Below, one piece after another: positions 20,955 through 30,050 of a stretch of 64,000 nucleotides of DNA; the stretch's first letter is position 1; each line of letters opens with the position of its first letter. The notes beneath the pieces were generated by a model that saw only the letters and a list, made by a program, of their open reading frames with translations, did no database searches and was not told where the DNA came from. The stretch comes from Leifsonia aquatica H1aii (GTDB taxonomy: Bacteria > Actinomycetota > Actinomycetes > Actinomycetales > Microbacteriaceae), in assembly GCF_000633535.1 (NCBI RefSeq), contig NZ_AYMR01000001.1, positions 186,001-250,000 of the forward strand. The letters run 5' to 3'. The translations under genes were made by a program, and so were the position numbers.

Positions 20955-22120
20955 CGCCGTTTCAAGACCACCGACAGCACGCCGAGGAACATTCCCGCCA
21001 TGATCGTCTGGGCACCGAGGATCATCAGCAGGGCCGCTGGAATCGCGACGCGCAGCGTGGCATCCGCGTCGAGGGCGCCGAAGCCGCGTCCCGCCCACAT
21101 CGAGAACTGGACGATCGCGATGATCAGCCCGAGGAGGAACACGATGACGCCGACGACCGCGGCCGACTCCAAACTGATCCGCCGTTCGAGCCGGTCGAAG
21201 TTGCGGCTCCGCGGAATCCGGAAGCCTTCGTGCTGCGCGTAGATCTTGCTCAGGATCGCGAACAGCACGGCTTGGTACCCGACGACCGAGAGCGCCGCGA
21301 GGTACACCTGACTGGAGATATCGAAGCCGATGTCGCCGACGACCAGGGGTCCGAGGCTCAGGAAGAAGGTGCCGATGATGCCGATCGCGAACGCGACGGT
21401 CCCGGGCACCAGGAACAGCCAACGAGGGCTGAAGATGAGCAGGAATCGAAGATGACGCCACCCGTCCCGCCAACTGCGCAGATGCGGTGGCCGCGAGCGC
21501 CCATCCTTCTTGAGCGTGGTGGGTACTTCGCTCACTCGGCTCCCGCCGAGCGAGGCCTTCACGACCATCTCGCTCGCGAACTCCATGCCCGTGGTCTGCA
21601 GCTTCAGGTCGAGGATTGACTGTCGGTTGAAACCGCGCAGACCGCAGTGGAAGTCCTTGATGGGCGAGCGGAAGAAGACACGCCCGACCGCGGAGAGAAC
21701 GGGGTTGCCCAGATACTTGTGGAGCGGCGGCATCGCGCCCGGTTCGATCCCTCCGCGGAACCGGTTTCCCATCACCAGTTCGTCGCCGGCCCGCAGTCGC
21801 TCCATGAAGGCGTCCAGATCGGAGAAGTCGTAGCTGTCGTCGGCATCGCCCATGATGACGTAGGTTCCTCGCGCGGCGTTGATCCCGCCGAGCAACGCCG
21901 CCCCGTAGCCCTTCTCCGGGACGTCGACGACACGTGCGCCCAGCTCCCGGGCGATCTCCTGCGAGCCGTCCGTGCTTCCGTTGTCCGCAATCACGATCTC
22001 GCCGGAAACCCCGCTTTTCTCCAGGTAGCCGGATGCTTTGCGGATGCACGTCGCGAGCGTCTCCGCTTCGTTGAGACAAGGCATGACGATCGTCAGTTCG
22101 ATCGTGTCGGTTTCAAGCAT
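20951..22120 (-). CDS. GT2 glycosyltransferase with C-terminal membrane helices (DPM/GtrB-like)
   Basis: A 389-residue protein. Residues 1-235 are a GT2 domain of the dolichol-phosphate-mannose synthase type: IVMPCLNEAETLATC, ADNGSTDGSQ, GDADDSYDF (metal site) and MGNRFRGGIEPGAM, KDFHCGLRGFN. About five membrane helices follow. Enzymes of this shape put a sugar from a nucleotide onto polyprenyl phosphate on the inner face of the membrane, making a donor for extracytoplasmic GT-C transferases. A minus-strand TAGGAT at 22161-22166 and GAGAGAAG in the leader support transcription from the divergent region. The companion GtrA and GT-C candidates lie elsewhere in the window. Confidence 0.87.
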   Translation of the reverse strand: MLETDTIELTIVMPCLNEAETLATCIRKASGYLEKSGVSGEIVIADNGSTDGSQEIARELGARVVDVPEKGYGAALLGGINAARGTYVIMGDADDSYDFSDLDAFMERLRAGDELVMGNRFRGGIEPGAMPPLHKYLGNPVLSAVGRVFFRSPIKDFHCGLRGFNRQSILDLKLQTTGMEFASEMVVKASLGGSRVSEVPTTLKKDGRSRPPHLRSWRDGWRHLRFLLIFSPRWLFLVPGTVAFAIGIIGTFFLSLGPLVVGDIGFDISSQVYLAALSVVGYQAVLFAILSKIYAQHEGFRIPRSRNFDRLERRISLESAAVVGVIVFLLGLIIAIVQFSMWAGRGFGALDADATLRVAIPAALLMILGAQTIMAGMFLGVLSVVLKRR

Positions 22121-22160
22121 GGCGCTGGGAGCTTCTCTCGGATGCGGACAGGGCTGTTAG

Positions 22161-22166
22161 ATCCTA
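22161..22166 (-). promoter_or_regulatory. -10 box upstream of the GT2 pair
   Basis: TAGGAT on the minus strand lies 40 bases before the GT2 ATG at 22120, giving a leader of about 34 bases containing GAGAGAAG. No convincing -35. Confidence 0.4.
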
Positions 22167-22239
22167 ACCTCTGGCGCCGTCTGAACCTGCCGACTTCCCG
22201 GGGATGCGATAGTGGACAGGTGCGTACGAATGGAATGAT

Positions 22240-23181
22240 GTGACGACATCGGTCGATGTGATCGTGCCTGTCCACGGGAACTGGGCTGTCACAGAGGCCT
22301 GCCTCCGTTCTCTTGCTGCCCAGACGGCGGCCCTTCGTGTGATCGTCGTGGACGACGCGAGCCCGGACGACACCCTCATCCGTTTGCGGGAGCATCCCGA
22401 GGTCGACGTCGTCGCCCTCGCGACGAACTCCGGCTTCGCGGCCGCCTGCAACGCCGGGATCCGACACGGCGACGGCGATGTCGTGGTGCTCGTGAACAAC
22501 GATGTCGAGGCTGACGCGACAATGATCGCCGAGCTGACGGCCTCCCTCGATGCCTCTCCCCGGGCCGGGTCCGCAGTCCCGATACTCATCAAGCCCGACG
22601 GCCGCGTGGATGCCTACGGCCTGTGCGTCGACCCGACCATGGCCGGATTCACCCGCTTCAACGGGGCGACAGTCGCCGAAGCGGAACGGGCGCCCGGCTG
22701 GCGCCTCCTCGGACCCTACGGCGCGGTGGCCGCTTTTCGTCGGACCGCGCTCGACGAGGTCGGCCTCCTCGACGAGGGGATATTCATGTACGGCGAGGAG
22801 CTGGACCTGGCGATGCGGCTCGATGCGGCCGGCTGGCCCGCCACGCCGTCGCCCCGGGCCAGGGGAATGCACCTGGGCGGGGCGACCTCCGGTCGTGCAT
22901 CCGCGACACAACGGCGACGGTCCGGTTTCGGACGCGGCTATCTCCTGCGCGCGTACGGAGTCCTCCGCGGCCGTCACGCGATCCGTGCCGTCATGACCGA
23001 AGCGATCGTCTGCGCGGGCGACCTGATGCTGTCACGGGACCTCGCGTCGACCGCCGGACGTATCGCCGGCTGGCGGGCAGGGCGGACGGCCGCACGTCGC
23101 TCCCGCAGGGTCTCGGCTGTCGACCCGCGAATAGGCTTCGCCGAGTCTCTGCGTCTGCGCGTCGGCGACAGGCAGGCCTGA
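22240..23181 (+). CDS. GT2 glycosyltransferase, rhamnosyltransferase-like
   Basis: A 313-residue GT2 enzyme. Typical features are VDVIVPVHGNWAVTEACL, VDDASPDDT, FAAACNAGI and the donor site VLVNNDVEADATM. The second half has the acceptor/catalytic pattern YGEELDLAMRLDAAG, where the E-D pair is the likely base. This is the WbbL/RfbF-like organisation. The GTG at 22240 starts the conserved sequence. The gene ends by TGATG overlap with the flippase-like gene (stop and start share base 23181), so these two and possibly the next GT4 gene act together. Confidence 0.87.
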   Translation: MTTSVDVIVPVHGNWAVTEACLRSLAAQTAALRVIVVDDASPDDTLIRLREHPEVDVVALATNSGFAAACNAGIRHGDGDVVVLVNNDVEADATMIAELTASLDASPRAGSAVPILIKPDGRVDAYGLCVDPTMAGFTRFNGATVAEAERAPGWRLLGPYGAVAAFRRTALDEVGLLDEGIFMYGEELDLAMRLDAAGWPATPSPRARGMHLGGATSGRASATQRRRSGFGRGYLLRAYGVLRGRHAIRAVMTEAIVCAGDLMLSRDLASTAGRIAGWRAGRTAARRSRRVSAVDPRIGFAESLRLRVGDRQA

Positions 23182-24329
23182 TGAGCTCCGAACTCCCCCC
23201 CGAGATAGATCTCCGCCGTGCCGCGCTCTCGTTGGTCACGCTCGTCGGAGGGGTCTCGCTCGCTGTCATCCCGGCCGCAACGATCGCGATCGCGTCGCAC
23301 ATCTTCAGTCTCCCGGAACAGGGCTCTGTCGCCGTCGCCAGCATGGTCGCCACCTTCGCCGGGCAAGTGACGTTCGCCGTCGTCGTCGAGTCGCGGCTCA
23401 GTTCCGCCGCGACCGAGCGCCGGGTCGTATTTCCCCTCTGGCTCGCCGGGTTGTCTTTGCTGGCAGCGGCGGCGGTCGCTCTCAACTATCACAACCCGTG
23501 GGTCCTCTGCGTGGCGCTGCCCGTTCTCGTGGCGTCCCTCGAGGTCGGCCGTGGTGTCTCGGTCGCGGAGCACCTCGACATCCGTGAGATGTGGTCCGCA
23601 CTTGTTGTCGGCTGCGGCGCCCTGGGCGGTGTCCTCGCCGCATTCGCCGGCCTCGACTGGGCACTCATCCCGCTCGTGGCCGGAATTCTGATCGCCACCG
23701 TCATCCGTTCGATCCCCGTCGCACACCGGGCCTCCCGGCCGGAGCCGCGCGTAATGGGCTGGGTGGTAACCGACGTCACTGTGACCGGCGGCGTCTACCC
23801 GCTGATCAATGCGATGATCCTGGGCCTGCTGGGGCCTGTGCAAGCCGTTCTCTTCACCTCGATCTCCACCGTTTCCGGACTGCTCGCCATCCCGCTCAAC
23901 TACATGCGGCTGCGCCTCCTGAAGAGTCACTCACGGCTCGACATCGTCCTCGCCGCGGGGAGCGTCGCCGCGGCGATCGTCGTGATCTTCGTGTGCGAGT
24001 GGCTCGGTGTGTTCGGTTTCGTGTTCTCCCATGCGTGGTCGACGAGTGCGACGGCACTCCCGCTCCTCGTGGCTTGTCTTTGGCGCGCCGCCTCCCTAGC
24101 GACCACAATCCCCTTTGCGAGCCTGCGGCGAATGGGCGAGGCGAAGAGGTTGACCCTTCTGCGCGCGCTCGTAGCGGGGATCACGTTCGTCGCCGCGTTC
24201 GCCGCCGTCGCCACCGACGATCTGGTGTGGGTCTTCGCCGTTCTCCTGGCCGGCGAACTCCTTCAGGCTCTTGTCTACGAGATTGCGCGACGCCGGGTCC
24301 TGGCACGCGCGACGAACCCGGTCCGTTAG
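23181..24329 (+). CDS. flippase-like polytopic membrane protein
   Basis: A 382-residue protein with about 11 membrane helices and no soluble domain. Length, helix number and small basic loops fit a Wzx/MATE-like polysaccharide flippase, and it sits between two glycosyltransferase genes. No family motif is convincing, so the call is from shape and context. Translation is coupled to the upstream GT2 gene (TGATG). Its TAG stop also forms the start of the -10 box of the next gene. If it is a flippase, the locus contains a Wzx-type route in addition to the Wzm/Wzt ABC exporter. Confidence 0.55.
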   Translation: MSSELPPEIDLRRAALSLVTLVGGVSLAVIPAATIAIASHIFSLPEQGSVAVASMVATFAGQVTFAVVVESRLSSAATERRVVFPLWLAGLSLLAAAAVALNYHNPWVLCVALPVLVASLEVGRGVSVAEHLDIREMWSALVVGCGALGGVLAAFAGLDWALIPLVAGILIATVIRSIPVAHRASRPEPRVMGWVVTDVTVTGGVYPLINAMILGLLGPVQAVLFTSISTVSGLLAIPLNYMRLRLLKSHSRLDIVLAAGSVAAAIVVIFVCEWLGVFGFVFSHAWSTSATALPLLVACLWRAASLATTIPFASLRRMGEAKRLTLLRALVAGITFVAAFAAVATDDLVWVFAVLLAGELLQALVYEIARRRVLARATNPVR

Positions 24330-24332
24330 GCT
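24327..24332 (+). promoter_or_regulatory. leaderless -10 box fused to the upstream stop codon
   Basis: TAGGCT starts with the TAG stop of the flippase-like gene and is followed by 6 bases and the ATG at 24339. Matches the arrangement at 18656. Confidence 0.5.
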
Positions 24333-24338
24333 ATCCCG

Positions 24339-25430
24339 ATGCACCGCGTGCTCGTCGACCTGCTCTTCTTCACCGGCACGAAGGGTGGCATGGAGTCCTA
24401 TGTGAAGCGCACGTACTCCGCAATGCCCCCCGATCCCGGTTTCGAGTTCACAGCTCTGGTGTCACGCGAAGCCGAGGATCTGGACCTTGATTGGTTCCCC
24501 GGTGAGATCGTCCGTTCGGGCATCAGTGGCGAGAACCGTGTGGCGTGGGCGCTCGGGGAGGTCGGCTCGGTCTCCCGGGCGGCGGCGCGCGCCGGAGTCG
24601 ATCTCGTCCATTCGCCCGCGAACATCGGCCCTGTCCGGTCCGCGATCCCGAGCGTGCTCACGCTGCACGATGTTCTTCCTTTCATCCACCCCGAGTGGGT
24701 CCCCGGACGCCACGGCGCCATGCTTCGGCAACTCGTCCGCCGAGCCGCCCGGGCTGCCACTCGTGTCATCACGATCAGCGAGGCTTCGGCCGCCGACATC
24801 ACCCGCGAGCTCCGCATCCCGGGCGAGCGGATCGACGTCGTTCCGTTGAGCGGCGATGACCTCGCTCCCTTCGACTCCGCGCCGACGACATCGCGTCCCC
24901 TCGTGCTGAGCATCGGCAACCGGATGCCGCACAAGAACACCGAGATGCTCATCCGGGCAGTCGCGGCTATCGCGTCGGAACGACGCCCACGTCTCGCGAT
25001 CACCGGCCAGGTCGACGGTCCGGATCCTTTGCGCCGCCTGGCCGCCGACCTCGGCGTGGAAGCAGATGTCGACCTCGTCGGGTGGGTGAGCCCCGACCAG
25101 CTCCAGCACCTGTTCCGAAGCGCCGCAATCCTCGCCTTCCCCACCCGCTTCGAAGGTTTCGGCCTCCCCCTGCTCGAGGCGATGTCACGCGGCCGCGCCG
25201 TCGTCTGCTCGGATCTTCCCGTGCTCCACGAAGTCGCCGGCGACGCCGCGGTCTATCTGCCGCCCACGGACACGTCCGCATGGGCAGACACACTCGCCAG
25301 CCTCTCTCGGGATCCTGCTCGCCTGCGCATCCTGGAGAGTGCAGGTCTGCAACGAGCTCAGGCCTTCTCGGCCCGTCGCACGGCGGACGGCACGCTCGAC
25401 GCTTTTCGGCGAGCGGTGAACGCGTCGTAG
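24339..25430 (+). CDS. GT4 glycosyltransferase
   Basis: A 363-residue retaining glycosyltransferase of the GT-B fold. The N-terminal domain has TKGGMESYVKRTYSAM and HSPANIGPVRS; the C-terminal donor domain has LVLSIGNRMPHKNTEML and the conserved FPTRFEGFGLPLLEAMSRG (E-x7-E motif) followed by VVCSDLPVLHEV. Donor and acceptor are unknown. Its last 73 bases overlap the 3' end of the opposing GT4 gene (25358-25430), which is unusual and means both C-terminal ends are constrained by each other. The start is supported by TAGGCT six bases upstream. Confidence 0.9.
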   Translation: MHRVLVDLLFFTGTKGGMESYVKRTYSAMPPDPGFEFTALVSREAEDLDLDWFPGEIVRSGISGENRVAWALGEVGSVSRAAARAGVDLVHSPANIGPVRSAIPSVLTLHDVLPFIHPEWVPGRHGAMLRQLVRRAARAATRVITISEASAADITRELRIPGERIDVVPLSGDDLAPFDSAPTTSRPLVLSIGNRMPHKNTEMLIRAVAAIASERRPRLAITGQVDGPDPLRRLAADLGVEADVDLVGWVSPDQLQHLFRSAAILAFPTRFEGFGLPLLEAMSRGRAVVCSDLPVLHEVAGDAAVYLPPTDTSAWADTLASLSRDPARLRILESAGLQRAQAFSARRTADGTLDAFRRAVNAS

Positions 25431-26566
25431 CGAGCCAGAAGTTCGTCGATCGATGCGTCCAGACTCCGGGACGATCGGGACCGCTCGTACCACGTTCGGG
25501 ACGATTCTCGCATCGCAGGGCCACCCTCCAGCGCAGCGATGATCGCCCGGCCCAGTATGTCAGGGTCGGTGGAGCCGGCCACGAACCCGTTCACGCCGTC
25601 TTCGACGAGCTCAGCGGCCGCATTGTCCTCACCGGCGACCACAACACTCGGCGTCCCATGGGACGCCGCTTCGGCGATCACCAGGCCGAAACCTTCACGG
25701 CGGGAAGGATTGACGAGCACCGCCGCGTCATCCATCAAGCGCTCGAGCTCATCGTCCGAGACGCGCCCGCGGACCTCCACGTCCACCCCCGCGATCGAGG
25801 CGGCCTCCTGCAGGCGCTGAGTCTCCGAGCCGCTGCCCGTCACGACAAGCCTGACGTCGGGGTACGCCTCCCGCGCCACGGCGACGGCGGCCGGGAGGAC
25901 GTCGAGCTGCTTGTCCGGAATGTGACGGCCGGCGAAGAGCACGGTCCGCCGCACCGTCGTCGGGTCAGAGACCCCTGGATCTTTGACGAGGTCGACCAGA
26001 CCGAGTACCAGGCCGCCACCCGAGCGGAGGCGGTAGCGAGCGCGTTCCAGCGTGAATTCGCTGTTGACGGTCACCTCATCGCTACGTCGGAGCCCTGATC
26101 GCTGCAGAAGCGAGGCGACCGTTCCCACGACAGGCCCGGAGTACTGCCGCCACTTGCGGAACGTCCAGATCTCGAGCCAATCCCCCACCAGCCACGTCCC
26201 CGTGCGGCGCAACGCGGCACGGGCCGCGAAGACATTGAGGGGAGGAAGAGCACTCACGATGACGATGTCGTACTCGCCCCGCCGCTGCCGCAGTGCGCGA
26301 TGCACCGCTCGCGCGAACGCTGCGGCGGAGGCCGGAAGCCGGTCCCCGCTCTCGTTCGAAATCTCACCCTTCCAGATGGGCACCACCCCGAACGGGGCGT
26401 CCGGAGTATCGCCGTCCCACTGAGTGCGCGTGAGATAGTCGACTCTGTGTCCGCGCGCAGCCAACCGAGCCGCGATCTCGGTGTAGACGCGCTCGCCGCC
26501 TCCGGTCGTGTAGGGATACAGGCAGTCGTAGACGATGGCGACGCTGGGAAGCCCCCCACGGTTCAT
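25358..26566 (-). CDS. GT4 glycosyltransferase
   Basis: A 402-residue GT-B fold enzyme. It begins VAIVYDCLYPYTTGGGERVY and carries the donor-domain signatures VLFAGRHIPDKQLDV and VNPSRREGFGLVIAEAASHG, then VVAGEDNAAAELV. The start ATG 26566 overlaps the DUF2142 stop (ATGA), so it is translated with that gene. The C-terminal ends of this gene and the preceding plus-strand GT4 gene overlap in opposite directions by 73 bases. It is only distantly related to that neighbour, so the pair is not a simple duplication. Confidence 0.9.
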   Translation of the reverse strand: MNRGGLPSVAIVYDCLYPYTTGGGERVYTEIAARLAARGHRVDYLTRTQWDGDTPDAPFGVVPIWKGEISNESGDRLPASAAAFARAVHRALRQRRGEYDIVIVSALPPLNVFAARAALRRTGTWLVGDWLEIWTFRKWRQYSGPVVGTVASLLQRSGLRRSDEVTVNSEFTLERARYRLRSGGGLVLGLVDLVKDPGVSDPTTVRRTVLFAGRHIPDKQLDVLPAAVAVAREAYPDVRLVVTGSGSETQRLQEAASIAGVDVEVRGRVSDDELERLMDDAAVLVNPSRREGFGLVIAEAASHGTPSVVVAGEDNAAAELVEDGVNGFVAGSTDPDILGRAIIAALEGGPAMRESSRTWYERSRSSRSLDASIDELLARYDAFTARRKASSVPSAVRRAEKA

Positions 26567-28128
26567 CCCCGAACGCTCCGAATATCCTCGGCACGTGCGA
26601 GGCGTTGCGCCGAATGACCGAGCAGGGCGAAGAAGGCCGCCGACGTGACGAGGAACAGCACGAACAGGAGCGGCCAGCCCAACGGCGGTTGCCATTGAGG
26701 ATCTTTGAACATCCCACCGATCGGAGCTGCGTTCCCGATGACGTAGCGTCGCAGGGTGAGCAGGAATGCGAGCGCACCGAACGTCCAGAGCAGCGCACCG
26801 ATCGCCCAGGTCAGACGCACAGAGAGGAAGCCGATGCGTTCGCCACCCGCCCGGGAAAGCACCCAGGCGAACAGGACGATCACGGAAAGATACAGGAAGA
26901 GTCCGTACCGCCCCTGCCAGATGATCCCCGTCTGGTGCACGCTGTAGGCCTGAACGAGGACAGGTAGAAGCGCCGCCACACCGGTCGCGATCACGAGCAC
27001 GACGAACTCACGACGGCGGGCCGTGGCCAGCGCCAGCGAGGCAAGCACCGCGAGTGCGGCGATCGCGAACCAGAAGGTGTACCCCGGCAGCGGCGCGTCG
27101 AACCAGCCGAAATAGCCCAACGCTTCTACTGCGAATCGAGGAGTCGCGCGCACCATGTACGTCGCCCCCTGGAGGAAGCTCGCATCCACGAGCGGCGCGT
27201 CCGCCTTCTCCGCTTGACCCGACAGGCTGCCCCCGGACAACGTCCAGCCCACGGAGAACAGGCCGCTCAGTGCGATCACGACGAGCCAGAAATAGCTGCG
27301 GGCGGTGACAAACATCCCGCGGACGGCCGACCACCCGCAGGCGAGTGCACAGAGCGCGACGATCACGATCACCCAGAGCGGGCCGAGCGCTCGCGCATTG
27401 GCCAGAAGCAGAGCCGAAAACGTCACGATGGCCCAGAGATGCCCGCGCCGAAGCCCCGAAGGTTCGAATCGCGCCGGATCGAATGATTCGAACAGACGGA
27501 GCAGGGCGACCGTCAACGCAACGGCGGAGACGATCTCCACACCATTCGGGTTCACGGCGCCATTCAGATAGCCGACCATCGGCAGGGCGGCGAAAGCCAA
27601 TCCGGCAGGAAGCCAACGGCCGCGTCGCGACACGACCGCAGCCTGGAACGCGCCCGCGAACAGGAGCCCGCCGAGGATCGCGCTCGCGATCCGCATCGCA
27701 TAGATGCCGGAGGGGCCGCCGATGAAGAGGCTCGGCCAGCCGATCAGGTAGTAGTAGATCGGGTTGTAGGTGCTCACCCAAGTGGCGGCTTGCGTGGCAC
27801 CGCGGGCGTCACCGATCTCGATGCCGCAGGATGCCGGTGTCTCCGAGTGGTAGACGAAACACATCGTCTGCGGGCTGAAAGCGAACTGGGGTGGCAGGTC
27901 GACGACGAGGTGGCGCACCCCGGCTTCACGATGACCGACGACCTCGCCGTGCACCTGGCCGATCGCCTTGATGGCGTGCGCACTCTCATCCGGAACCGAG
28001 AAGATCGGCGAAGCCAGCGCCCAGGTCGTCGCGATCGCCGTGAAGGCGAGGAACGCCAGCCAGAAAGAGCGCCATGGCCGTGGGTATGCCGACCTGGTCG
28101 CCCCTGACGAGACCTCACGCGAACTCAC
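26563..28128 (-). CDS. DUF2142 polytopic membrane protein
   Basis: A 521-residue protein with about 11-12 membrane helices and a long first extracytoplasmic loop. The early PDESAHAIKAIG motif (acidic pair in the first loop) and the later GRYGLFLYLS are typical of DUF2142, a family of likely GT-C-fold transferases that use polyprenyl-linked sugars. The GTG start at 28128 is preceded by AATGAT 6 bases upstream. It is translationally coupled to the GT4 gene. In other actinobacterial cell-wall loci DUF2142 genes sit with GT4 and GT2 genes in the same way. Enzymatic role inferred only. Confidence 0.8.
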   Translation of the reverse strand: MSSREVSSGATRSAYPRPWRSFWLAFLAFTAIATTWALASPIFSVPDESAHAIKAIGQVHGEVVGHREAGVRHLVVDLPPQFAFSPQTMCFVYHSETPASCGIEIGDARGATQAATWVSTYNPIYYYLIGWPSLFIGGPSGIYAMRIASAILGGLLFAGAFQAAVVSRRGRWLPAGLAFAALPMVGYLNGAVNPNGVEIVSAVALTVALLRLFESFDPARFEPSGLRRGHLWAIVTFSALLLANARALGPLWVIVIVALCALACGWSAVRGMFVTARSYFWLVVIALSGLFSVGWTLSGGSLSGQAEKADAPLVDASFLQGATYMVRATPRFAVEALGYFGWFDAPLPGYTFWFAIAALAVLASLALATARRREFVVLVIATGVAALLPVLVQAYSVHQTGIIWQGRYGLFLYLSVIVLFAWVLSRAGGERIGFLSVRLTWAIGALLWTFGALAFLLTLRRYVIGNAAPIGGMFKDPQWQPPLGWPLLFVLFLVTSAAFFALLGHSAQRLARAEDIRSVRG

Positions 28129-28158
28129 AGTCGAATCATTTCATAGTCGTTGCTGATG

Positions 28159-28177
28159 CCCGGCGGGCTCGCCGCCG
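28159..28177. terminator. possible GC hairpin after the epimerase gene
   Basis: CCGGCGG (28159-28165) and CCGCCGG (28171-28177) are a perfect 7-bp stem with a 5-base loop, between the epimerase stop and the DUF2142 start. There is no T-run on either strand, so termination is uncertain. Confidence 0.35.
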
Positions 28178-28213
28178 GAGCGACGCGCCCGCCCGGTCGT
28201 GCAGTCGACGTCG

Positions 28214-29239
28214 TCAGATGGTGCCCTCGGCGACGGCGTTCTCGATCCACGGGATGACCTCGTCGAGCATGTCCTCGAGCTTGGTGGTCGCCTCGAATCC
28301 GAGGACCTCCTTCGCCTTGTTCACGTCAGGCACGCGACGCTGCACGTCGTGCTCGAAGCCGGGGTCGTTGACCAGCCGCAGGGGGACGTCCGGCCCCTTG
28401 ATCTTGCGCCAGATGATCTCCGCGAGTTCGACAACCGTGTGACCATCGGCCGTCGAGATGTTGAAGTCGTTGTTCAGTGCCTCAGGGTGGTCGAGGCTCA
28501 GCACGATCCCGCGGGCGAGGTCGCCGCCGTAGGTGTAGTGGCGAACCTGGTTGCCCTCCCCCAGGATGTGCAGAGGATCCTGGCCCTTGAGCACCTTCTG
28601 GACGAGGTCCGGAACGACGTGGCTCATGGCCAGCTTCACATTGCCCGAATCGATCTCGACATCCCCGCGCGCCCGGGACTCTCCGATCCCGACGCAGTTG
28701 AAGGGGCGGAGGATCGTAAACGGCAGACGGTACTGATCCCACGCGGCGCGGGCGAAGTACTCGACGGCGAGCTTCTGGAACCCGTACGACGACAGCGGCG
28801 GCGCGACTTCGCGCTCGTCGCCTTCCTTGCTCGGCCAGCGGTCGGTGGATTCGAACACCATGGAAGAGGACATGTAGGTCACCTTCTTGAGGCGACCCTT
28901 CTTGTGCGCCTCGATCGCCGCGTCCACGGACGAGGCGATGATCCGCTCGTTCTGTGCGAGCAGATCATAGGCATAGGTGTGGAAGTAGGAGATGCCGCCG
29001 ATGAGCGCAGCGCCGGCGATGAAGTGGTCCACATCCGACAGCAGCTCGGTCATCAGCGCGGTGTCCTGGACATCACCGACCACCAAAGTGTAGTTGGGGT
29101 CGTCATCGTAGGACTTCGTGACCGGACCGTACTTGGAGTAGTTATCCACGCCGACGACTTCGTGTCCCTGGCGGAGGAGCTCCTCGACGATGTACCCGCC
29201 GATGAAGCCCGACGAACCTGTGACCAATACTTTGCTCAA
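28214..29239 (-). CDS. NAD-dependent sugar-nucleotide epimerase/dehydratase
   Basis: A 341-residue extended short-chain dehydrogenase. The NAD loop TGSSGFIGG is at residues 7-15, an S-M-V segment (MSSSMVFES) follows, and the catalytic YGFQK (Y-x3-K) lies near residue 145-150; HYTYGGDLARGIVLSL is the usual late motif. The TTG start at 29239 is supported by AGGATAGG upstream. No closer ATG or GTG exists in frame. It forms a cassette with a GT2 gene and a WecC-like dehydrogenase (28214-31252), so it probably makes or alters a uronic-acid or amino-sugar nucleotide. The exact substrate cannot be read. Confidence 0.85.
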   Translation of the reverse strand: MSKVLVTGSSGFIGGYIVEELLRQGHEVVGVDNYSKYGPVTKSYDDDPNYTLVVGDVQDTALMTELLSDVDHFIAGAALIGGISYFHTYAYDLLAQNERIIASSVDAAIEAHKKGRLKKVTYMSSSMVFESTDRWPSKEGDEREVAPPLSSYGFQKLAVEYFARAAWDQYRLPFTILRPFNCVGIGESRARGDVEIDSGNVKLAMSHVVPDLVQKVLKGQDPLHILGEGNQVRHYTYGGDLARGIVLSLDHPEALNNDFNISTADGHTVVELAEIIWRKIKGPDVPLRLVNDPGFEHDVQRRVPDVNKAKEVLGFEATTKLEDMLDEVIPWIENAVAEGTI

Positions 29240-29294
29240 CGCTTTTCCTATCCTCTGTGGTTCCGATGCGTGACGTGTGTGAAATCGCGCAAGT

Positions 29295-30050
29295 CTATCC
29301 GCTGGACGCGATCTCCAGCGACTTGGCCTTGAGTTCATCCAGGGTGAGCTGTGGACCGTACGCGAAGCGATACCAGCGAAGATACTTCGGGATCCACTTC
29401 TTGAGTTGGAAGTTCGATTCTCCGAACGTGCGATCGAGCCAGATCGTCGGAATCTCGGCGACCGGCAGACGCAGGCGCCTGGCCTTCGCCGTGAGCTCGA
29501 GACCGATCTCGAAACCGTCACGGCTGTCGATCCCGACGTCGCGGACGAAGTCCGTCTTGTACGCCTTGAACGAGTTGGTTGCATCGCGTGTCCCGACGCT
29601 CGTCATCGCGTGCAAGGATTTGCCCGCCGACCGCGACAAGAAGGACTTGAGACGCGGCCCTCCGACCTGCTGTCCCCCGGCCATGTAACGCGACGCCGCC
29701 GCCACCACTACCCCACGTTCGACCAGCCGAACCAGGTCGTCGATCTGACGCGGGTCGTCGCAGCCGTCCGCCATCGTCACCACGGTCGTCGGCGCGGCCG
29801 CCTGATCGATGCCGAATCGGATGGCCTGGGCAGGGCCCCGACCGTAGGTGTTCAATTCGATACGAAGTCGGGGGTGCCCCTGGGCGAGACGCTCGACCGG
29901 CGCGATGGTCGTATCGTCACCGCTGTCGACGACCACCAGAATCTCGGCGTCCATTGTGACGGTCTCGAAGATGCGTTCCAGACCGGGGACGATGGACTCG
30001 CCTTCGTTGTAGGCGGGGATGACGATCGAAGCGCGTGGCGTCGATGTCAC
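29295..30050 (-). CDS. GT2 glycosyltransferase, DPM-like, no membrane tail
   Basis: A 251-residue GT2 enzyme of the dolichol-phosphate-mannose synthase type: SIVIPAYNEGESIVPGL, VVDSGDDTT, MADGCDDPRQ (metal site) and ASRYMAGGQQVGGPRLKS. It lacks the hydrophobic tail of the larger GT2 at 20951 but ends in an aromatic amphipathic stretch (KYLRWYRFAYG). GTG 30050 overlaps the stop of the dehydrogenase gene (GTGA). It likely charges polyprenyl phosphate with the sugar made by the flanking dehydrogenase and epimerase. Confidence 0.85.
   Translation of the reverse strand: MTSTPRASIVIPAYNEGESIVPGLERIFETVTMDAEILVVVDSGDDTTIAPVERLAQGHPRLRIELNTYGRGPAQAIRFGIDQAAAPTTVVTMADGCDDPRQIDDLVRLVERGVVVAAASRYMAGGQQVGGPRLKSFLSRSAGKSLHAMTSVGTRDATNSFKAYKTDFVRDVGIDSRDGFEIGLELTAKARRLRLPVAEIPTIWLDRTFGESNFQLKKWIPKYLRWYRFAYGPQLTLDELKAKSLEIASSG

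Noticed and set aside
24339-26566. Duplicated GT4 pair
   Set aside because: The two overlapping GT4 genes share only family motifs and differ in their N-terminal domains, so they are not a recent duplication.
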